A DNA stretch of 64,000 nucleotides, taken from the NCBI RefSeq assembly GCF_012935715.1, contig NZ_CP052860.1:4278001-4342000 (forward strand), in the 5' to 3' direction. The notes beneath the pieces are model-generated. The model searched no databases and was not told the DNA's origin. It was given only the letters and a program-made list of their open reading frames with translations. Positions within the stretch are counted from its first letter, which is position 1; each line of letters opens with the position of its first letter. Of the stretch, positions 36,492 to 46,048 are shown piece after piece. The DNA is from Pseudomonas sp. ADAK13 (lineage in GTDB: Bacteria > Pseudomonadota > Gammaproteobacteria > Pseudomonadales > Pseudomonadaceae). Made by a program: the position numbers and the translations under genes.

Positions 36492-37127
36492 ATGTCCGCG
36501 CGCCTGCTCTATGTAATGGATCCGATGTGTTCCTGGTGCTGGGGTTTCGCCCCGGTGGCCAAGGCGCTGGTTGAGCAGGCCCAGGCCGCAGGCGTGGAGC
36601 TGCACCTGGTGGTGGGCGGCTTGCGCACCGGCAGCGGCGCGGCGCTGGAGCCGACCACTCGGCGCTACATTCTGGAGCATTGGCAGGCGGTGACCGACGC
36701 CACCGGCCAGCCGTTCAAGCGCGAAGGCGCATTGCCCGAAGGGTTTGTGTACGACACCGAGCCGGCTTGCCGCGCCGTGGTCACCGCCCGCAGCCTGGCA
36801 CCAGATTGCGCGTGGAAACTGCTGGGCCTGATCCAGCAGGCGTTCTATGTCGAGGGTCGTGACGTGACCCGCGCCGACGTGCTGGTGGAGCTGGCCGAGA
36901 CGGCCGGTGTGCCGCGTATCGAATTCGCCGAAGCCTTCGACCGGGCCGACCAGCATGCGGCCACCGCGGCGGATTTCACCTGGGTCCAGGATTTGGGCAT
37001 CGCCGGTTTCCCGACCTTGTTGGCTGAGCGCAACGGGCAACTGGCGCTCCTGACCAACGGCTATCAGCCGCTGTCCGAGTTGGCGCCGCTGTTGAGTCGC
37101 TGGCTGGAGCGAGCTGCCTGTGCATGA
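36492..37127 (+). CDS. DsbA-family thiol-disulfide protein (FrnE-like, cytoplasmic)
   Basis: A 211-residue thioredoxin-fold protein with the active-site CSWC at residues 13-16 (MDPMCSWCWGFAP) and the cis-proline region IAGFPTLLAE. There is no signal peptide, so unlike DsbA it should work in the cytoplasm, as FrnE/2-hydroxychromene-isomerase-like members do. It is tightly packed between trhO (3 nt) and the ABC exporter gene (8-bp overlap), which indicates one transcript. Confidence 0.9.
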   Translation: MSARLLYVMDPMCSWCWGFAPVAKALVEQAQAAGVELHLVVGGLRTGSGAALEPTTRRYILEHWQAVTDATGQPFKREGALPEGFVYDTEPACRAVVTARSLAPDCAWKLLGLIQQAFYVEGRDVTRADVLVELAETAGVPRIEFAEAFDRADQHAATAADFTWVQDLGIAGFPTLLAERNGQLALLTNGYQPLSELAPLLSRWLERAACA

Positions 37128-38940
37128 TCAGCCTGATCCCATCGAACAACCGAAGCGCGTCGACCGGTTGACCTGGGCGGAAGTCCGCCGCCTGGCCTTG
37201 CGTCACAAGAAATCCCTGTGGATCGCCAACGGCGTTGCCGTGTTGGCGACCCTGTGCAGCGTGCCGATTCCGTTGCTGTTGCCGTTGCTGGTGGACGAAG
37301 TGCTGCTGGGCCATGGCGACGCGGCGCTGAAAGTCATGAACCATGCGCTGCCCCTGGGTTGGCAGAAGGCCGCCGGTTATATCGGCCTGATGCTGCTGGT
37401 GACCTTGCTCCTGCGTTGCGGCGCGCTGGTGTTCAACGTGTTGCAGGCGCGGTTGTTTGCGCGGCTGGCCAAGGACATCGTGTATCGCATTCGTGTGCGG
37501 CTGATCGAGCGGCTCAAGCGCATTTCCCTCAGCGAATACGAAAGCCTGGGCAGCGGCACGGTGACCACGCACCTGGTGACCGACCTGGACACGGTGGACA
37601 AATTCGTCGGCGAGACCCTCAGCCGTTTCCTGGTGGCGATGCTGACGCTGGTGGGCACCTCCGGCATCCTGATGTGGATGCACTGGAAGCTGGCGCTGTT
37701 GATCCTGCTGTTCAACCCGCTGGTGATCTACGCCACCGTGCAGTTGGGCAAGCGGGTCAAGCACCTGAAGAAGCTGGAAAACGACAGCACGTCGCGGTTT
37801 ACCCAGGCCCTCACCGAAACCCTTGATGCGATCCAGGAAGTGCGCGCCGGCAACCGCCAGGGCTTTTTCCTCGGGCGCCTGGGCCAGCGTGCCCAGGAAG
37901 TGCGGGACTTTGCGGTCAATTCCCAGTGGAAAAGCGACGCCTCCAGCCGTGCAAGTGGCTTGCTGTTCCAGTTCGGTATCGACATCTTCCGTGCGGCAGC
38001 GATGCTGACGGTGTTGTTTTCCGACCTGTCCATCGGCCAGATGCTGGCGGTGTTCAGTTACCTGTGGTTCATGATCAGCCCGGTGGAACAACTGCTGAAC
38101 CTGCAATATGCCTACTACGCGGCGGGCGGGGCGCTGACCCGGATCAACGAACTGCTGGCCCGCGCCGACGAGCCGCAATACGCCGGCGGCGCCGACCCGT
38201 TTACCGGGCGTGAGACCGTGGGCATCGAGGTGCGCGGCCTGAACTTCGGCTACGGCGAAGAGCTGGTGCTCGACCAGTTGAACCTGAACATTGCCCCGGG
38301 TGAAAAGGTCGCGATCGTCGGCGCCAGTGGCGGCGGCAAAAGTACCCTGGTGCAGCTGTTGCTGGGGTTGTATACGCCGCAGGCCGGCAGCATTCGTTTT
38401 GGCGGGCTGACCCAGCAGGAAATCGGCCTGGAGACGATTCGCGAGAATGTCTCCGTGGTGCTGCAACACCCGGCACTGTTCAATGACACGGTACGCGCCA
38501 ACCTGACCATGGGCCGCGAACGCAGCGATCAGGCCTGCTGGCAGGCGCTGGAGATTGCCCAGTTGGACGCGACCGTCAAGGCACTGCCACTGGGCCTGGA
38601 CAGCGTGGTCGGGCGCTCCGGCGTGCGCTTCTCCGGTGGGCAACGTCAGCGCCTGGCCATTGCACGGATGGTGCTGGCGGAGCCGAAAGTGGTAATACTC
38701 GACGAAGCGACCTCGGCGCTCGATGCGGCGACTGAATACAACCTGCATCAGGCGCTGGCACGGTTTCTCAGTGGCCGTACCACCTTGATCATCGCCCACA
38801 GGCTGTCGGCGGTGAAACAGGCGGATCGGGTGTTGGTGTTTGATGGCGGGCATATTGCCGAAGATGGCGACCATCAGCAGTTGATTGCCGACGGTGGCTT
38901 GTACGCCAAACTTTACGGACACTTGCAACAAGTGCGGTGA
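37120..38940 (+). CDS. ABC exporter, fused membrane and ATPase domains
   Basis: A 606-residue half-transporter. Six membrane helices lie in about residues 25-330; the nucleotide-binding domain follows with Walker A GASGGGKSTLVQ, the signature RFSGGQRQRLAIA, Walker B VVILDEATSALD and the H-loop IIAHRLSAV. It probably works as a homodimer exporting lipid, drug or peptide; the substrate is unknown. The start is GTG at 37120, overlapping the stop of the DsbA-like gene by 8 bp, and the ATG at 37124 is in another frame. rbdA follows after 75 bp. Confidence 0.92.
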   Translation: MHDQPDPIEQPKRVDRLTWAEVRRLALRHKKSLWIANGVAVLATLCSVPIPLLLPLLVDEVLLGHGDAALKVMNHALPLGWQKAAGYIGLMLLVTLLLRCGALVFNVLQARLFARLAKDIVYRIRVRLIERLKRISLSEYESLGSGTVTTHLVTDLDTVDKFVGETLSRFLVAMLTLVGTSGILMWMHWKLALLILLFNPLVIYATVQLGKRVKHLKKLENDSTSRFTQALTETLDAIQEVRAGNRQGFFLGRLGQRAQEVRDFAVNSQWKSDASSRASGLLFQFGIDIFRAAAMLTVLFSDLSIGQMLAVFSYLWFMISPVEQLLNLQYAYYAAGGALTRINELLARADEPQYAGGADPFTGRETVGIEVRGLNFGYGEELVLDQLNLNIAPGEKVAIVGASGGGKSTLVQLLLGLYTPQAGSIRFGGLTQQEIGLETIRENVSVVLQHPALFNDTVRANLTMGRERSDQACWQALEIAQLDATVKALPLGLDSVVGRSGVRFSGGQRQRLAIARMVLAEPKVVILDEATSALDAATEYNLHQALARFLSGRTTLIIAHRLSAVKQADRVLVFDGGHIAEDGDHQQLIADGGLYAKLYGHLQQVR

Positions 38941-39015
38941 TTTAGCCTACGCTGAGCTATCAGGAGCGGTTTTCACTCGCGTGCGTATTTTAGTTGTGCA
39001 TGTGCAAGGGACCTC

Positions 39016-41478
39016 ATGAAGCAAAAGCAGACTCTCGGAACCCCTCGGTTATTGGGCATCGTCTGGCCTTTTATAGCCGTCGTACTGTTCCAGGCATTGT
39101 TAGGCTGCGTCAGTCTCTACGTGCTCTCGGCGGTGCGCGGCTATGTGGCGGGCGAAAGCCTGTGGTCCAAGGGCCAGAAAGACGCGATCTTCTACCTGAC
39201 GCTGTACGCCGACAACCGCAACGAAGCCACCTTCCTCAAATACCAGAACGCGATTGCCGTGCCCCAGGGCGGGCACGAACTGCGGGTGGCCCTCGATCGC
39301 CCGACCCCGGACCTGACCGCCGCGCGCCTGGGCATTCTGAAGGGCGGCAACCACCGTGACGACGTTTCCAGCCTGATCTGGCTCTACCTGAACTTTCGCC
39401 ATTTCAGTTACCTGGAAAAAGCCATCGAGCTGTGGACCGTGGGCGATGGCTATCTGGTGCAACTGGACGACCTGGCCCAGGAGATGCACCGCGCGATCCT
39501 GGCCAATCAGGTCAGCAGCGCCGACGTGCAGGGCTGGAAGGAGCGGATTTTTGCGATCAATGACGGTGTGACGCCGGCGGCCAAAGCCTTCAGTGATGCC
39601 TTGGGCGAGGGCTCGCGGATGATCCTGCGCCTGCTGCTGGTGACCAACCTGGCCACGGCGCTGGGCCTGATCATGTTGGCGTTGCTGCGCACCCACAAAC
39701 TGCTGGCCCAGCGGCATGCGTTTGCCGACGCATTGCAGTTGGAAAAGGAGCGGGCGCAGATCACCCTGGAGTCGATTGGCGATGGGGTGATCACCACCGA
39801 CGTCGACGGCGCCATCGCGTATATGAACCCGGCCGCCGAAGCCCTGACCCACTGGAAAGCCGCCCAGGCCCAGGGGTTGCCGCTGGCGGCGCTGTTCAAC
39901 TTGCTGGACGAGAATGCCCAGGCCGACGGCTTTACCCTGATAGAACGCATCCTGGGCGGCCAGCTCGGCGGCGGCAGCGAGCATTCAAAGCTGATCCAGC
40001 GCCTGGACGGCACCACCGTGTCGGTCACCCTGGTGGGCGCGCCGATCCGCAGTGCTGGCAAAGTCGTCGGCGCAGTGCTGGTGCTGCACGACATGACCCA
40101 GGAACGCCAGTACATCGCCAATCTGTCCTGGCAGGCGACCCACGATGCCTTGACGGGCCTGGCCAACCGGCGCGAGTTCGAGTTCCGCCTGGAGCAGGTG
40201 CTGCATAACGTCGGGCGCCAGCAATCGGGGCGCCACGCCTTGATGTTCCTCGATCTGGACCAGTTCAAACTGGTCAACGACACCTGCGGGCACGCCGCCG
40301 GGGATGAGCTGTTGCGGCATATCTGCGCACTGTTGCAGTCCGACCTGCGGGAAGGCGACACCCTGGCCCGGTTGGGCGGTGACGAGTTCGGCATCCTGCT
40401 GGAGAACTGCCCGGCGCCGGTGGCGGAAAAGATCGCCGAAAGCCTGCGCCATACCGTGCAAAGCCTGCACTTTGTGTGGAAGGGCCGGCCGTTTGTCACC
40501 ACCGTGAGTATCGGCCTGGTGCACATCACCCAAGCCCCCACCACCCTGGAGACGTCCCTGCGTGCCGCCGACATGGCGTGCTACATGGCCAAGGAAAAGG
40601 GCCGCAACCGCGTGCAGGTGTATCACGCCGATGACTCGGAATTGTCCCTGCGCTTTGGCGAGATGGCCTGGGTGCAGCGCCTGCACATGGCCCTGGAAGA
40701 GAACCGTTTTTGCCTGTATGCCCAGGAAATCGCGCCCCTGGGGCACACCGAACATGGCGACGGGCACATCGAAATCCTGCTGCGCCTGCATGACGAGGCG
40801 GGGCGGATCATCCTGCCGAACAGCTTTATTCCGGCGGCCGAACGTTACGGGTTGATGACCTCCCTGGACCGCTGGGTGGTGGAGAACGTGTTCAAGATCA
40901 TCGCGGGCTGCATGCGTGAGCGCCCGGGCCGGCCCATGGCCATGTGTGCGATCAATCTGTCAGGCATTACCATCGGCGATGAAGACTTTCTCGGGTTTTT
41001 ACGTGAGCAATTCAGCGCCTATGGCATCCCGCCAGAAATGATTTGTTTTGAAATTACAGAAACCAGCGCTATCGCGAATTTGGGCAGTGCAATTCGTTTT
41101 ATTAACGAGCTCAAAGAGTTAGGGTGCTATTTCTCCCTGGATGACTTCTGCGCCGGGATGTCCTCGTTCGCCTATCTTAAACATTTACCTGTAGACTTCT
41201 TGAAGATCGATGGAAGTTTCGTAAAGGATATGCTGGACGACCCGATTAACCGCGCTATGGTCGAAGTGATCAATCACATCGGCCATGTCATGGGTAAGCG
41301 CACAATTGCCGAATTTGTCGAGACACCCCAGATCGAACAAGCCTTGCTTGAGATCGGGGTCGACTACGCTCAGGGATACCTGATCGAGCGTCCGCAGTTG
41401 TTTACCTTTGATAGTTTGCAGTGTCGACCTGTGCGACCGCAGCCTCTGTTATTCAAGGCGCCTGGCACGTTCCGATGA
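39016..41478 (+). CDS. rbdA: c-di-GMP regulator with PAS, GGDEF and EAL domains (RbdA-like)
   Basis: An 820-residue inner-membrane protein: a helix near residues 11-40, a periplasmic sensor region, a second helix near 200-222, PAS at about 245-365, GGDEF at about 375-535 and EAL from about 586. The diguanylate cyclase site RLGGDEF is intact and has the RxxD inhibitory site (REGD) five residues before it. The phosphodiesterase keeps the ExLxR motif as EILLR, plus NLSG, FEITE, LDDFCAG, LKIDGSFV and QGY, so it should be active. The domain order and place after bolA, trhO and the ABC gene match P. aeruginosa RbdA, a biofilm-dispersal factor. The last 400 bp are less GC-rich than the rest. Confidence 0.9.
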   Translation: MKQKQTLGTPRLLGIVWPFIAVVLFQALLGCVSLYVLSAVRGYVAGESLWSKGQKDAIFYLTLYADNRNEATFLKYQNAIAVPQGGHELRVALDRPTPDLTAARLGILKGGNHRDDVSSLIWLYLNFRHFSYLEKAIELWTVGDGYLVQLDDLAQEMHRAILANQVSSADVQGWKERIFAINDGVTPAAKAFSDALGEGSRMILRLLLVTNLATALGLIMLALLRTHKLLAQRHAFADALQLEKERAQITLESIGDGVITTDVDGAIAYMNPAAEALTHWKAAQAQGLPLAALFNLLDENAQADGFTLIERILGGQLGGGSEHSKLIQRLDGTTVSVTLVGAPIRSAGKVVGAVLVLHDMTQERQYIANLSWQATHDALTGLANRREFEFRLEQVLHNVGRQQSGRHALMFLDLDQFKLVNDTCGHAAGDELLRHICALLQSDLREGDTLARLGGDEFGILLENCPAPVAEKIAESLRHTVQSLHFVWKGRPFVTTVSIGLVHITQAPTTLETSLRAADMACYMAKEKGRNRVQVYHADDSELSLRFGEMAWVQRLHMALEENRFCLYAQEIAPLGHTEHGDGHIEILLRLHDEAGRIILPNSFIPAAERYGLMTSLDRWVVENVFKIIAGCMRERPGRPMAMCAINLSGITIGDEDFLGFLREQFSAYGIPPEMICFEITETSAIANLGSAIRFINELKELGCYFSLDDFCAGMSSFAYLKHLPVDFLKIDGSFVKDMLDDPINRAMVEVINHIGHVMGKRTIAEFVETPQIEQALLEIGVDYAQGYLIERPQLFTFDSLQCRPVRPQPLLFKAPGTFR

Positions 41479-41524
41479 AACATTTGCTGGTCTGTACATA
41501 TCACAAATCAAAAGGAGCCCGACA

Positions 41525-42319
41525 GTGATCGACACATTCAACAGAACCGGCCCGCTTATGGAAGCCTCAAGTTACCCCGCCTGGGCGCAGCAACTGATCC
41601 AGGCCTGTAGCGAGAGCAAGCGCCGCGTTGTCGAACACGAACTGTACCAGCGCATGCGCGATAACAAGCTCAGCGCCAAGACTATGCGCCACTACCTGAT
41701 TGGTGGTTGGCCAGTGGTGGAACAGTTTGCGTTGTACATGGCACAGAACCTCACCAAGACCAAATTTGCCCGCCATCCTGGGGAGGACATGGCGCGCCGC
41801 TGGCTGATGCGCAATATTCGCGTGGAACTCAACCATGCCGACTATTGGGTGCATTGGGCCCGGGCCCATGGCGTCAGCCTCGAAGAGCTGCAGGCACAGG
41901 AAGTGCCGCCGGAGTTGCATGCGCTGAGCCATTGGTGCTGGCACACCAGCTCGGCCGATTCGCTGATTGTTGCGATTGCCGCCACCAACTACGCCATCGA
42001 AGGGGCCACTGGGGAGTGGTCTGCCGTGGTGTGTTCGACCGGCGTGTATGCCGCAGCATTCCCTGAGGAAGACCGCAAGCGCGCCATGAAGTGGCTGAAG
42101 ATGCATGCCCAGTACGATGACGCCCACCCGTGGGAAGCGCTGGAAATCATCTGCACCCTGGCCGGCATGAACCCGACCAAGGAACTGCAGGTAGAGCTGC
42201 GCCAGGCAGTGTGCAAGAGTTACGACTACATGTACCTGTTCCTGGAACGCTGCATGCAGTTGGAAAAGTCGGCAGCCAGCAGCCGCAAACAACCGGAACT
42301 GGTTGCCAGCGAGGCATAA
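41525..42319 (+). CDS. TenA/PqqC-like (iron-containing redox enzyme family) protein
   Basis: A 264-residue all-helical protein of the TenA/PqqC heme-oxygenase-like superfamily. Conserved His and Glu in VEQFALYMAQNL, RVELNHADYWVHWA, ATNYAIEGATGEW and YDDAHPWEALEII are arranged as in diiron members of the fold, but the reaction is unknown. The start is GTG at 41525, with AAGGAG 7 nt upstream; an internal ATG 33 nt later is the alternative. It follows rbdA by 46 bp and might be co-transcribed. Confidence 0.83.
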   Translation: MIDTFNRTGPLMEASSYPAWAQQLIQACSESKRRVVEHELYQRMRDNKLSAKTMRHYLIGGWPVVEQFALYMAQNLTKTKFARHPGEDMARRWLMRNIRVELNHADYWVHWARAHGVSLEELQAQEVPPELHALSHWCWHTSSADSLIVAIAATNYAIEGATGEWSAVVCSTGVYAAAFPEEDRKRAMKWLKMHAQYDDAHPWEALEIICTLAGMNPTKELQVELRQAVCKSYDYMYLFLERCMQLEKSAASSRKQPELVASEA

Positions 42320-42355
42320 ACAGCGGGATGGCGGGGCCGCTGTGAAGTAAAGCGG

Positions 42356-43282
42356 TTACCCCGCCATTGCCAGGCGATTGCGACCTTCACGCTTGGCCAC
42401 ATACAAGGCATTGTCCGCCCGGCGCAACAGGCTCTCGGCGGACTCTCCCGCCAGCAAGGTCGAGCAACCCAGGCTCACCGTCAATTCGATACGTTCCTCA
42501 TCCGCCCAGTAATCCTGGGCCTGTGCCGCCTGGCGCAGGCGCTCACCGACCATCGATGCCGCATCCCGGCCGGTGTTGGACAGCAGGATCAGAAACTCTT
42601 CCCCGCCAAACCGAAATACCATGTCCACATTGCGCAGCTGGTTCTTGATCGAGGCGGCGACCGCTTTCAGCACCTTGTCGCCCGTGGCGTGGCCGTGGGT
42701 GTCGTTGATGTGCTTGAAGTGGTCGATGTCCAGCATCAACAGGGACAGCGGCTGCAGGTGCCGGCGGGCCATGTCGATTTCCCGTTGCAGGGTCTGGTCC
42801 ATGGCGATGCGGTTGCCGGTTTCGGTCAGCGGGTCGCGCAGGGCGCTGCGGGTTGCCGCGCGGTAGAGCAGGGCGTTGCGCATCGGGTAGAGGAGGGTGG
42901 CCAGCAGTGATTCCAGGTTGGCCAGCTCGTCATCGATGAAGCGTTGGTTGCGCCGAAACACCAGTTCACCGAGGTGCTCGCCGTCGTGGCTGAGGGCATA
43001 GCTCACCGAATGATGACCGCGATGGCCATATTCCAGGCGCAGGTCGCTGGCTTCGTGACGGTATTGCAGGGCGTCCAGCGGCACCAGGCGTTGGATTTCG
43101 CGGAAGAACAACGCAAGGATGTGCTCCGGCTCCAGGCTGGTTTGCAACTGCATGCCCAATTGCTGGCGAAGTTGGGCAACAGTGGCGGGGCGTCGCGGGA
43201 GTAAGGAAGGCTGACCAAAGCCCAGGCGTTGCAATTTGGCACTGTCGAAGTCAATTGCGTTGGTCTGGGTCGGTGTTTTCAT
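42356..43282 (-). CDS. Diguanylate cyclase (GGEEF)
   Basis: A 308-residue soluble protein that should make c-di-GMP. The C-terminal domain (about residues 140-305) has DPLTETGNR, LDIDHFKHINDTHGHATGD, the active site RFGGEEFLIL and the RxxD inhibitory site (RNVD) five residues before it. The N-terminal part (about 40-135) looks like a GAF-type sensor. The ATG at 43282 is used; an in-frame TTG eight codons upstream is possible. No membrane segment. It is convergent with the rbdA/TenA group, placing two c-di-GMP enzymes within 4 kb. Confidence 0.92.
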   Translation of the reverse strand: MKTPTQTNAIDFDSAKLQRLGFGQPSLLPRRPATVAQLRQQLGMQLQTSLEPEHILALFFREIQRLVPLDALQYRHEASDLRLEYGHRGHHSVSYALSHDGEHLGELVFRRNQRFIDDELANLESLLATLLYPMRNALLYRAATRSALRDPLTETGNRIAMDQTLQREIDMARRHLQPLSLLMLDIDHFKHINDTHGHATGDKVLKAVAASIKNQLRNVDMVFRFGGEEFLILLSNTGRDAASMVGERLRQAAQAQDYWADEERIELTVSLGCSTLLAGESAESLLRRADNALYVAKREGRNRLAMAG

Positions 43283-43415
43283 AAGCGAATGAGCCTCTAA
43301 GCACAAAACTGTCTTACAGGCTGGGTGAGAGCGTCTTACTGTTCCTTCAGTTCCGTAGGACTGACGTACAGTCTAGCCCGGTTTGCTTGAGGGTATAACT
43401 GCCGCACGTCTTATA

Positions 43416-43443
43416 GCCGGGGCCGCGTTGCTGCGGCCCCGGC
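43416..43443 (-). terminator. GC-rich hairpin downstream of the MFS gene
   Basis: A perfect 11-bp stem GCCGGGGCCGC/GCGGCCCCGGC with a 6-nt loop lies 7 nt past the MFS stop. It is followed by TATAAGA rather than a T-run, so termination would be weak. Confidence 0.55.
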
Positions 43444-43450
43444 ATTGGGC

Positions 43451-44725
43451 TTATTGTTTTTGCGGGTCAAACTGCTTGTCGCGGATAAACAGCGCCGGAA
43501 TCACCCCGCAGATGAAGTACGCACCGCCCATGACCAGGAACCCCACGCCGATCGAACCATGGGACGCCAGGAAGCCAATGGCCGCCGGCGCCACTGCCGC
43601 GCCAATCCGGCCAATGTTGTAGGCCCCACCCACCGCCGAACCGCGAAATTTCGCTTCGAAGCTTTCGGTCATGTAGGTCGCGTTCACACCGTAGGGAATG
43701 CCGTACAGGAAGCCGAACACGATCAGCATCCACAGGATGTTGTCCGGGCTCTGGAACAGCACGATCACCGGCAGGAAAATCGCCGTGCCCAGCGCGCCGA
43801 CGGCGAACACCAGGCGCCGGCCGAGGCGGTCTGCCGCGAGCCCGGCGAGCACCTTGCCGAAAATCATCGCCGCGTAGGTACCGACCATGTAGCTGGTCAT
43901 CGACTTGAAGTTCATCCCCAACTCGCCTTCCAGGTAGGACGGCATCCAGTTGTTGACCCCGTAGTAGCCGAACTGCAGGAAGCCTGCGGTCAGCGCCCAG
44001 AGGATGAACATGCGGCTGGCTTTCGGGTCGCTGAAGATCAGCTTGAACATGCCGTCGGGCTTCTTCGCCGAGACGCGCTTGATGCCTTCGGCCTTTTCCC
44101 GGGCGCGTTCGGCCTGGGCCTTGAGCCAGGCTTGCGGCTCCGGCACCAGGCGCTGCATCAGCACGGCGAGGATCACCGGGATGATCGCCACGTAAAACAG
44201 CCAGCGCCAGCCGTGGTTGGGCAGGATCCAGCCGGCGAGCAGGGTGGCGACGATGTAGCCCACCGACCAGCCGGCCTGCAGGGTGCCGAGCACGGTGGTG
44301 CGATAGCGGGTCGGCACGTATTCGGCCATCAGCGTGTTGCACGCGACGTATAGCGCGCCCAGCCCCAGGGAGGCGAAGAAGCGCGTGCTCGCGAACTGCC
44401 AATAGCTGTGGGTCATGCCCAGGATCGCCGTGCCGGCAGAGAACAGCACGATGCTCCAGACCACGGTTTTCACCCGGCCAAATCGGTCACAGGCCCAGCC
44501 GCCGTAAATCCCGCCGATGGCCATGCCGGCCAGGGTGAAACTGCCCAGGCTGCCGGCTTCGACGCTGGTCAGGCCGAACTCGGCCTTGAGGCTGCTGAGG
44601 CTGTAGGACAACAGCATCAAATCTGCACCGTCGATCAGCAGGCCGAGGAAGCAGAAGATGAAAACAATGATCCAGAGGTTGTTTTTCGCGGGCGACAACG
44701 CGCCCGCCGAAGCGGCGACTTCCAT
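43451..44725 (-). CDS. MFS transporter, aromatic/organic acid:H+ symporter type
   Basis: A 424-residue carrier with 12 helices. Helix 1 has the DGADLMLLSYSL motif and the loop reads GGWACDRFGRVK, both typical of the AAHS family that imports organic acids such as 4-hydroxybenzoate or dicarboxylates. A long loop (about residues 205-235) joins the two halves. It lies downstream of the acyl-CoA dehydrogenase on the same strand, so it is likely the uptake system for the substrate of the CoA-dependent pathway here. Confidence 0.88.
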   Translation of the reverse strand: MEVAASAGALSPAKNNLWIIVFIFCFLGLLIDGADLMLLSYSLSSLKAEFGLTSVEAGSLGSFTLAGMAIGGIYGGWACDRFGRVKTVVWSIVLFSAGTAILGMTHSYWQFASTRFFASLGLGALYVACNTLMAEYVPTRYRTTVLGTLQAGWSVGYIVATLLAGWILPNHGWRWLFYVAIIPVILAVLMQRLVPEPQAWLKAQAERAREKAEGIKRVSAKKPDGMFKLIFSDPKASRMFILWALTAGFLQFGYYGVNNWMPSYLEGELGMNFKSMTSYMVGTYAAMIFGKVLAGLAADRLGRRLVFAVGALGTAIFLPVIVLFQSPDNILWMLIVFGFLYGIPYGVNATYMTESFEAKFRGSAVGGAYNIGRIGAAVAPAAIGFLASHGSIGVGFLVMGGAYFICGVIPALFIRDKQFDPQKQ

Positions 44726-44824
44726 AGCGATACCTTGTTGTAGTTGTTAGGGCACAAGTTATGGGTGTTGCGGTAATGCGGTTGGAGCACGATCAAAATG
44801 TGGGAGCGGTGTTGTTCCCGAGCG

Positions 44825-45979
44825 TTAGTGCTTGGCCTCGCGAATCATGTTGCGGGCGATCACCAGTTGCTGGATCTGCGTGGTGCCTTCGTACAGCCGG
44901 AACAAGCGCACATCGCGATAAAACCGCTCGATGGCGTACTCGCTCACATACCCGGCACCGCCATGAATCTGCACGCAACGGTCGGCCACGCGGCCGCACA
45001 TCTCCGTGGCGAACATCTTCGAGCAGGACGCTTCGGTGCCGATGTTCAGGCCTTCGTCACGCTTGCGCGCAGCGTCCACCACCATGCAGCGGGCGGCGTA
45101 GATTTCGGCCTTGCTGTCGGCGAGCATCGCCTGGATCAGCTGAAACTCGGCAATCGGCTGGCCGAACTGCTTGCGTTCCAGGGCGTACAGCAAGGCATCG
45201 TTGAGCATGCGCTCGGCGGCCCCGACGCTGACGGCGGCAATGTGCAGGCGGCCCTTGTCGAGCACCTTCATTGCCGTCTTGAAGCCCACGCCTTCGACGC
45301 CGCCGATCAACTGGTCGGCCGGCACCCGCACGTTGTCGAAAATCACGTCGCAGGTGTGGGCGCCTTTCTGGCCCATCTTGTGGTCGCGCTTGCCCAGGGA
45401 CAGGCCTGGGGTGTTGCGCTCAACGATGAATGCACTGATGCCGGCCGAGCCCTTGATGTCCGGGTTGGTGCGGGCCATCACCGTGTAAATCCCGGCGTGG
45501 GGTGCGTTGGTGATAAAACGTTTGGTGCCGTTGATGACGTAGTGATCACCGTCGCGAACGGCGGTGGTTTTCAGCGAGGCGGCGTCGGAGCCGGAGTCCG
45601 GTTCGGTCAGGCAGAACGAGCTGAGCAGTTCACCGCTGGCCAGCTTCGGCAGATAGTGCTGCTTCTGCGCCTCGGTGCCGTCCAGCAGGATGCCGATGGA
45701 GCCGATGCCGTTGTTGGTGCCGAAGTAGGAGCGAAATGCCGGCGAGGTGCGCCCCAGTTCAAAGGCCACGTTGACCTCTTCTTCCATGGTCAGCCCGAGG
45801 CCGCCGTAGGCTTCGGGCAGGGTCAGGCCGAACAGGCCCAGCTCGCGGAACTGGCTGACGATATCCGCCGGGACGTCATCGGTCTCGGCCAGCTCGTTTT
45901 CCCGTGGGATCAGCGCTTCGTTGACGAACTGCTGCAGGGTTTCCAGCAACAGGTGCAGCGTTTCGGCGTCTCGGATCAT
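44825..45979 (-). CDS. Acyl-CoA dehydrogenase
   Basis: FAD enzyme that introduces the alpha-beta double bond in acyl-CoA; 384 aa. The family parts are CLTEPDSGSDAASLKT (FAD/substrate loop), FGQPIAEFQ, IHGGAGYVSEY and the catalytic Glu in FRLYEGTTQIQQ. The ATG at 45979 has GAGGA 6 nt upstream and is preferred to the ATG 6 nt further up, which overlaps that site. It follows the IclR regulator after 69 bp on the same strand. The substrate chain length is not readable. Confidence 0.92.
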   Translation of the reverse strand: MIRDAETLHLLLETLQQFVNEALIPRENELAETDDVPADIVSQFRELGLFGLTLPEAYGGLGLTMEEEVNVAFELGRTSPAFRSYFGTNNGIGSIGILLDGTEAQKQHYLPKLASGELLSSFCLTEPDSGSDAASLKTTAVRDGDHYVINGTKRFITNAPHAGIYTVMARTNPDIKGSAGISAFIVERNTPGLSLGKRDHKMGQKGAHTCDVIFDNVRVPADQLIGGVEGVGFKTAMKVLDKGRLHIAAVSVGAAERMLNDALLYALERKQFGQPIAEFQLIQAMLADSKAEIYAARCMVVDAARKRDEGLNIGTEASCSKMFATEMCGRVADRCVQIHGGAGYVSEYAIERFYRDVRLFRLYEGTTQIQQLVIARNMIREAKH

Positions 45980-46048
45980 GTGCATTCCTCAGCGGCCCGT
46001 TCGGCGGGCCTGTTGTCGTCAATCTGCCGAGGCCCTGCACCGATCTGT

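Noticed and set aside
36976..38931. A 651-codon open frame on the minus strand opposite the ABC exporter
   Set aside because: Antisense to Walker and signature motifs; Gln/His-rich shadow.
44793..44820. GTGGGAGCGGTG near the end of the acyl-CoA dehydrogenase gene considered as a REP unit
   Set aside because: Only a short piece resembles the REP end and there is no inverted partner.
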